The notes under the pieces were generated by a model. It worked only from the letters and a program-made list of their open reading frames with translations. It was not told the origin of the DNA and made no database searches. Made by a program: the position numbers and the translations under genes. This document shows, one piece after another, positions 6,177 through 6,386 of a stretch of 6,386 bases of DNA (the first letter of the stretch is position 1; each line of letters begins with the position of its first letter). The stretch is from Defluviitaleaceae bacterium (GTDB lineage Bacteria > Bacillota > Clostridia > Lachnospirales > WQUN01): contig WRHA01000299.1 in assembly GCA_009783395.1 (NCBI GenBank), forward strand, positions 1-6,386, given 5' to 3'.

Positions 6177-6203
6177 GGTGCGGGTAGTGTCACTACCCGC
6201 ACC
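6177..6203. promoter_or_regulatory. perfect 13-bp palindrome in the topB leader, probable operator or RNA hairpin
   Basis: GGTGCGGGTAGTG (6177-6189), one central T (6190) and CACTACCCGCACC (6191-6203) form a perfect inverted repeat. As DNA it has the size and symmetry of a dimeric regulator's operator. As RNA it would form a 12-bp stem with a 3-base loop, close to the 5' end of the topB transcript and 12 bases before its Shine-Dalgarno. No T-run follows on either strand, so it is not a typical intrinsic terminator. It lies between two divergent transcription units and could affect either. Confidence 0.7.
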
Positions 6204-6229
6204 AATCGAAAATCGAAGGAGCATCCCTA

Positions 6230-6386
6230 ATGAAAACGTTGGTTTTGGCAGAAAAGCCATCAGTCGGGCGCGACATTGCCCGCGTTCTCGGCTGTCGCGG
6301 CGGCGGCGGATACATGGAAGGGCCGAAGCATGTTGTAACCTGGGCATTAGGCCATCTCGTCACCCTTGCAGACCCTGAAGGATATG
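6230..6386 (+). CDS. topB: DNA topoisomerase III (type IA), N-terminal part, cut by the window edge
   Basis: The first 52 codons of a type IA topoisomerase of the topoisomerase III kind. The protein opens directly with the Toprim fold: [13 protein letters not shown] at 5-17 carries the catalytic acidic residue E8 and the adjoining K9, and [18 protein letters not shown] at 35-52 is the next conserved Toprim block (the WxxGHL motif). The enzyme relaxes negative supercoils and decatenates DNA through single-strand passage; its active-site tyrosine lies far downstream outside the window. The start has a strong AAGGAG (6216-6221) 8 bases upstream. In Bacillota such genes may be chromosomal housekeeping copies or sit on integrative elements; the missing right flank leaves this open. 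Confidence 0.9.
   Translation, partial: MKTLVLAEKPSVGRDIARVLGCRGGGGYMEGPKHVVTWALGHLVTLADPEGY

Overview
The window looks like a chromosomal segment of an anaerobic, Gram-positive-type bacterium, most likely Bacillota (Clostridia-like). The grounds are strong AGGAGG-type ribosome binding sites, moderate GC with mixed codon usage, a DivIC/FtsB-type septum protein ending in the 'ARDILGMVRPNEIVF' motif, and accessory families common in Clostridia (DUF3892, an AAA ATPase with a DUF4143 module, a bacterial tocopherol-cyclase-like protein). This placement is inference from gene content only.

Left third (1-1810, mostly minus strand): a GC-rich 70-base edge ends in a hairpin plus T-run that may terminate a plus-strand gene lying outside the window. 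Next comes a complete AAA/DUF4143 ATPase gene with its own predicted promoter and strong Shine-Dalgarno sequence, then a perfect 10-bp hairpin terminator, then a small DUF3892 gene.

Middle (1808-3013): a 102-base divergent intergenic region separates the DUF3892 gene from a plus-strand tocopherol-cyclase-like gene. A bidirectional terminator overlaps the stop codon of the cyclase-like gene. It is followed by a non-coding stretch of about 195 bases that carries a cluster of TGACG/CGTCA half-sites.

Right half (3014-6386): a compact minus-strand operon runs divIC-like, then tldD, then tldE. The TldD/TldE pair is a metalloprotease heterodimer, and here it sits directly behind a cell-division membrane protein. 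Divergently, on the plus strand, the first 52 codons of a type III DNA topoisomerase (topB) run off the right edge. The topB leader carries a perfect 13+1+13 palindrome placed right at the expected transcription start.

Taken together the genes look like ordinary chromosomal content with some accessory genes. I see no CRISPR array, transposase, tRNA, rRNA or phage structural gene, and no clear defence or peptide-maturation cluster. The items most worth a second look are the topB leader palindrome, the tocopherol-cyclase-like protein without a visible tocopherol pathway, and the division-protein/TldDE operon.
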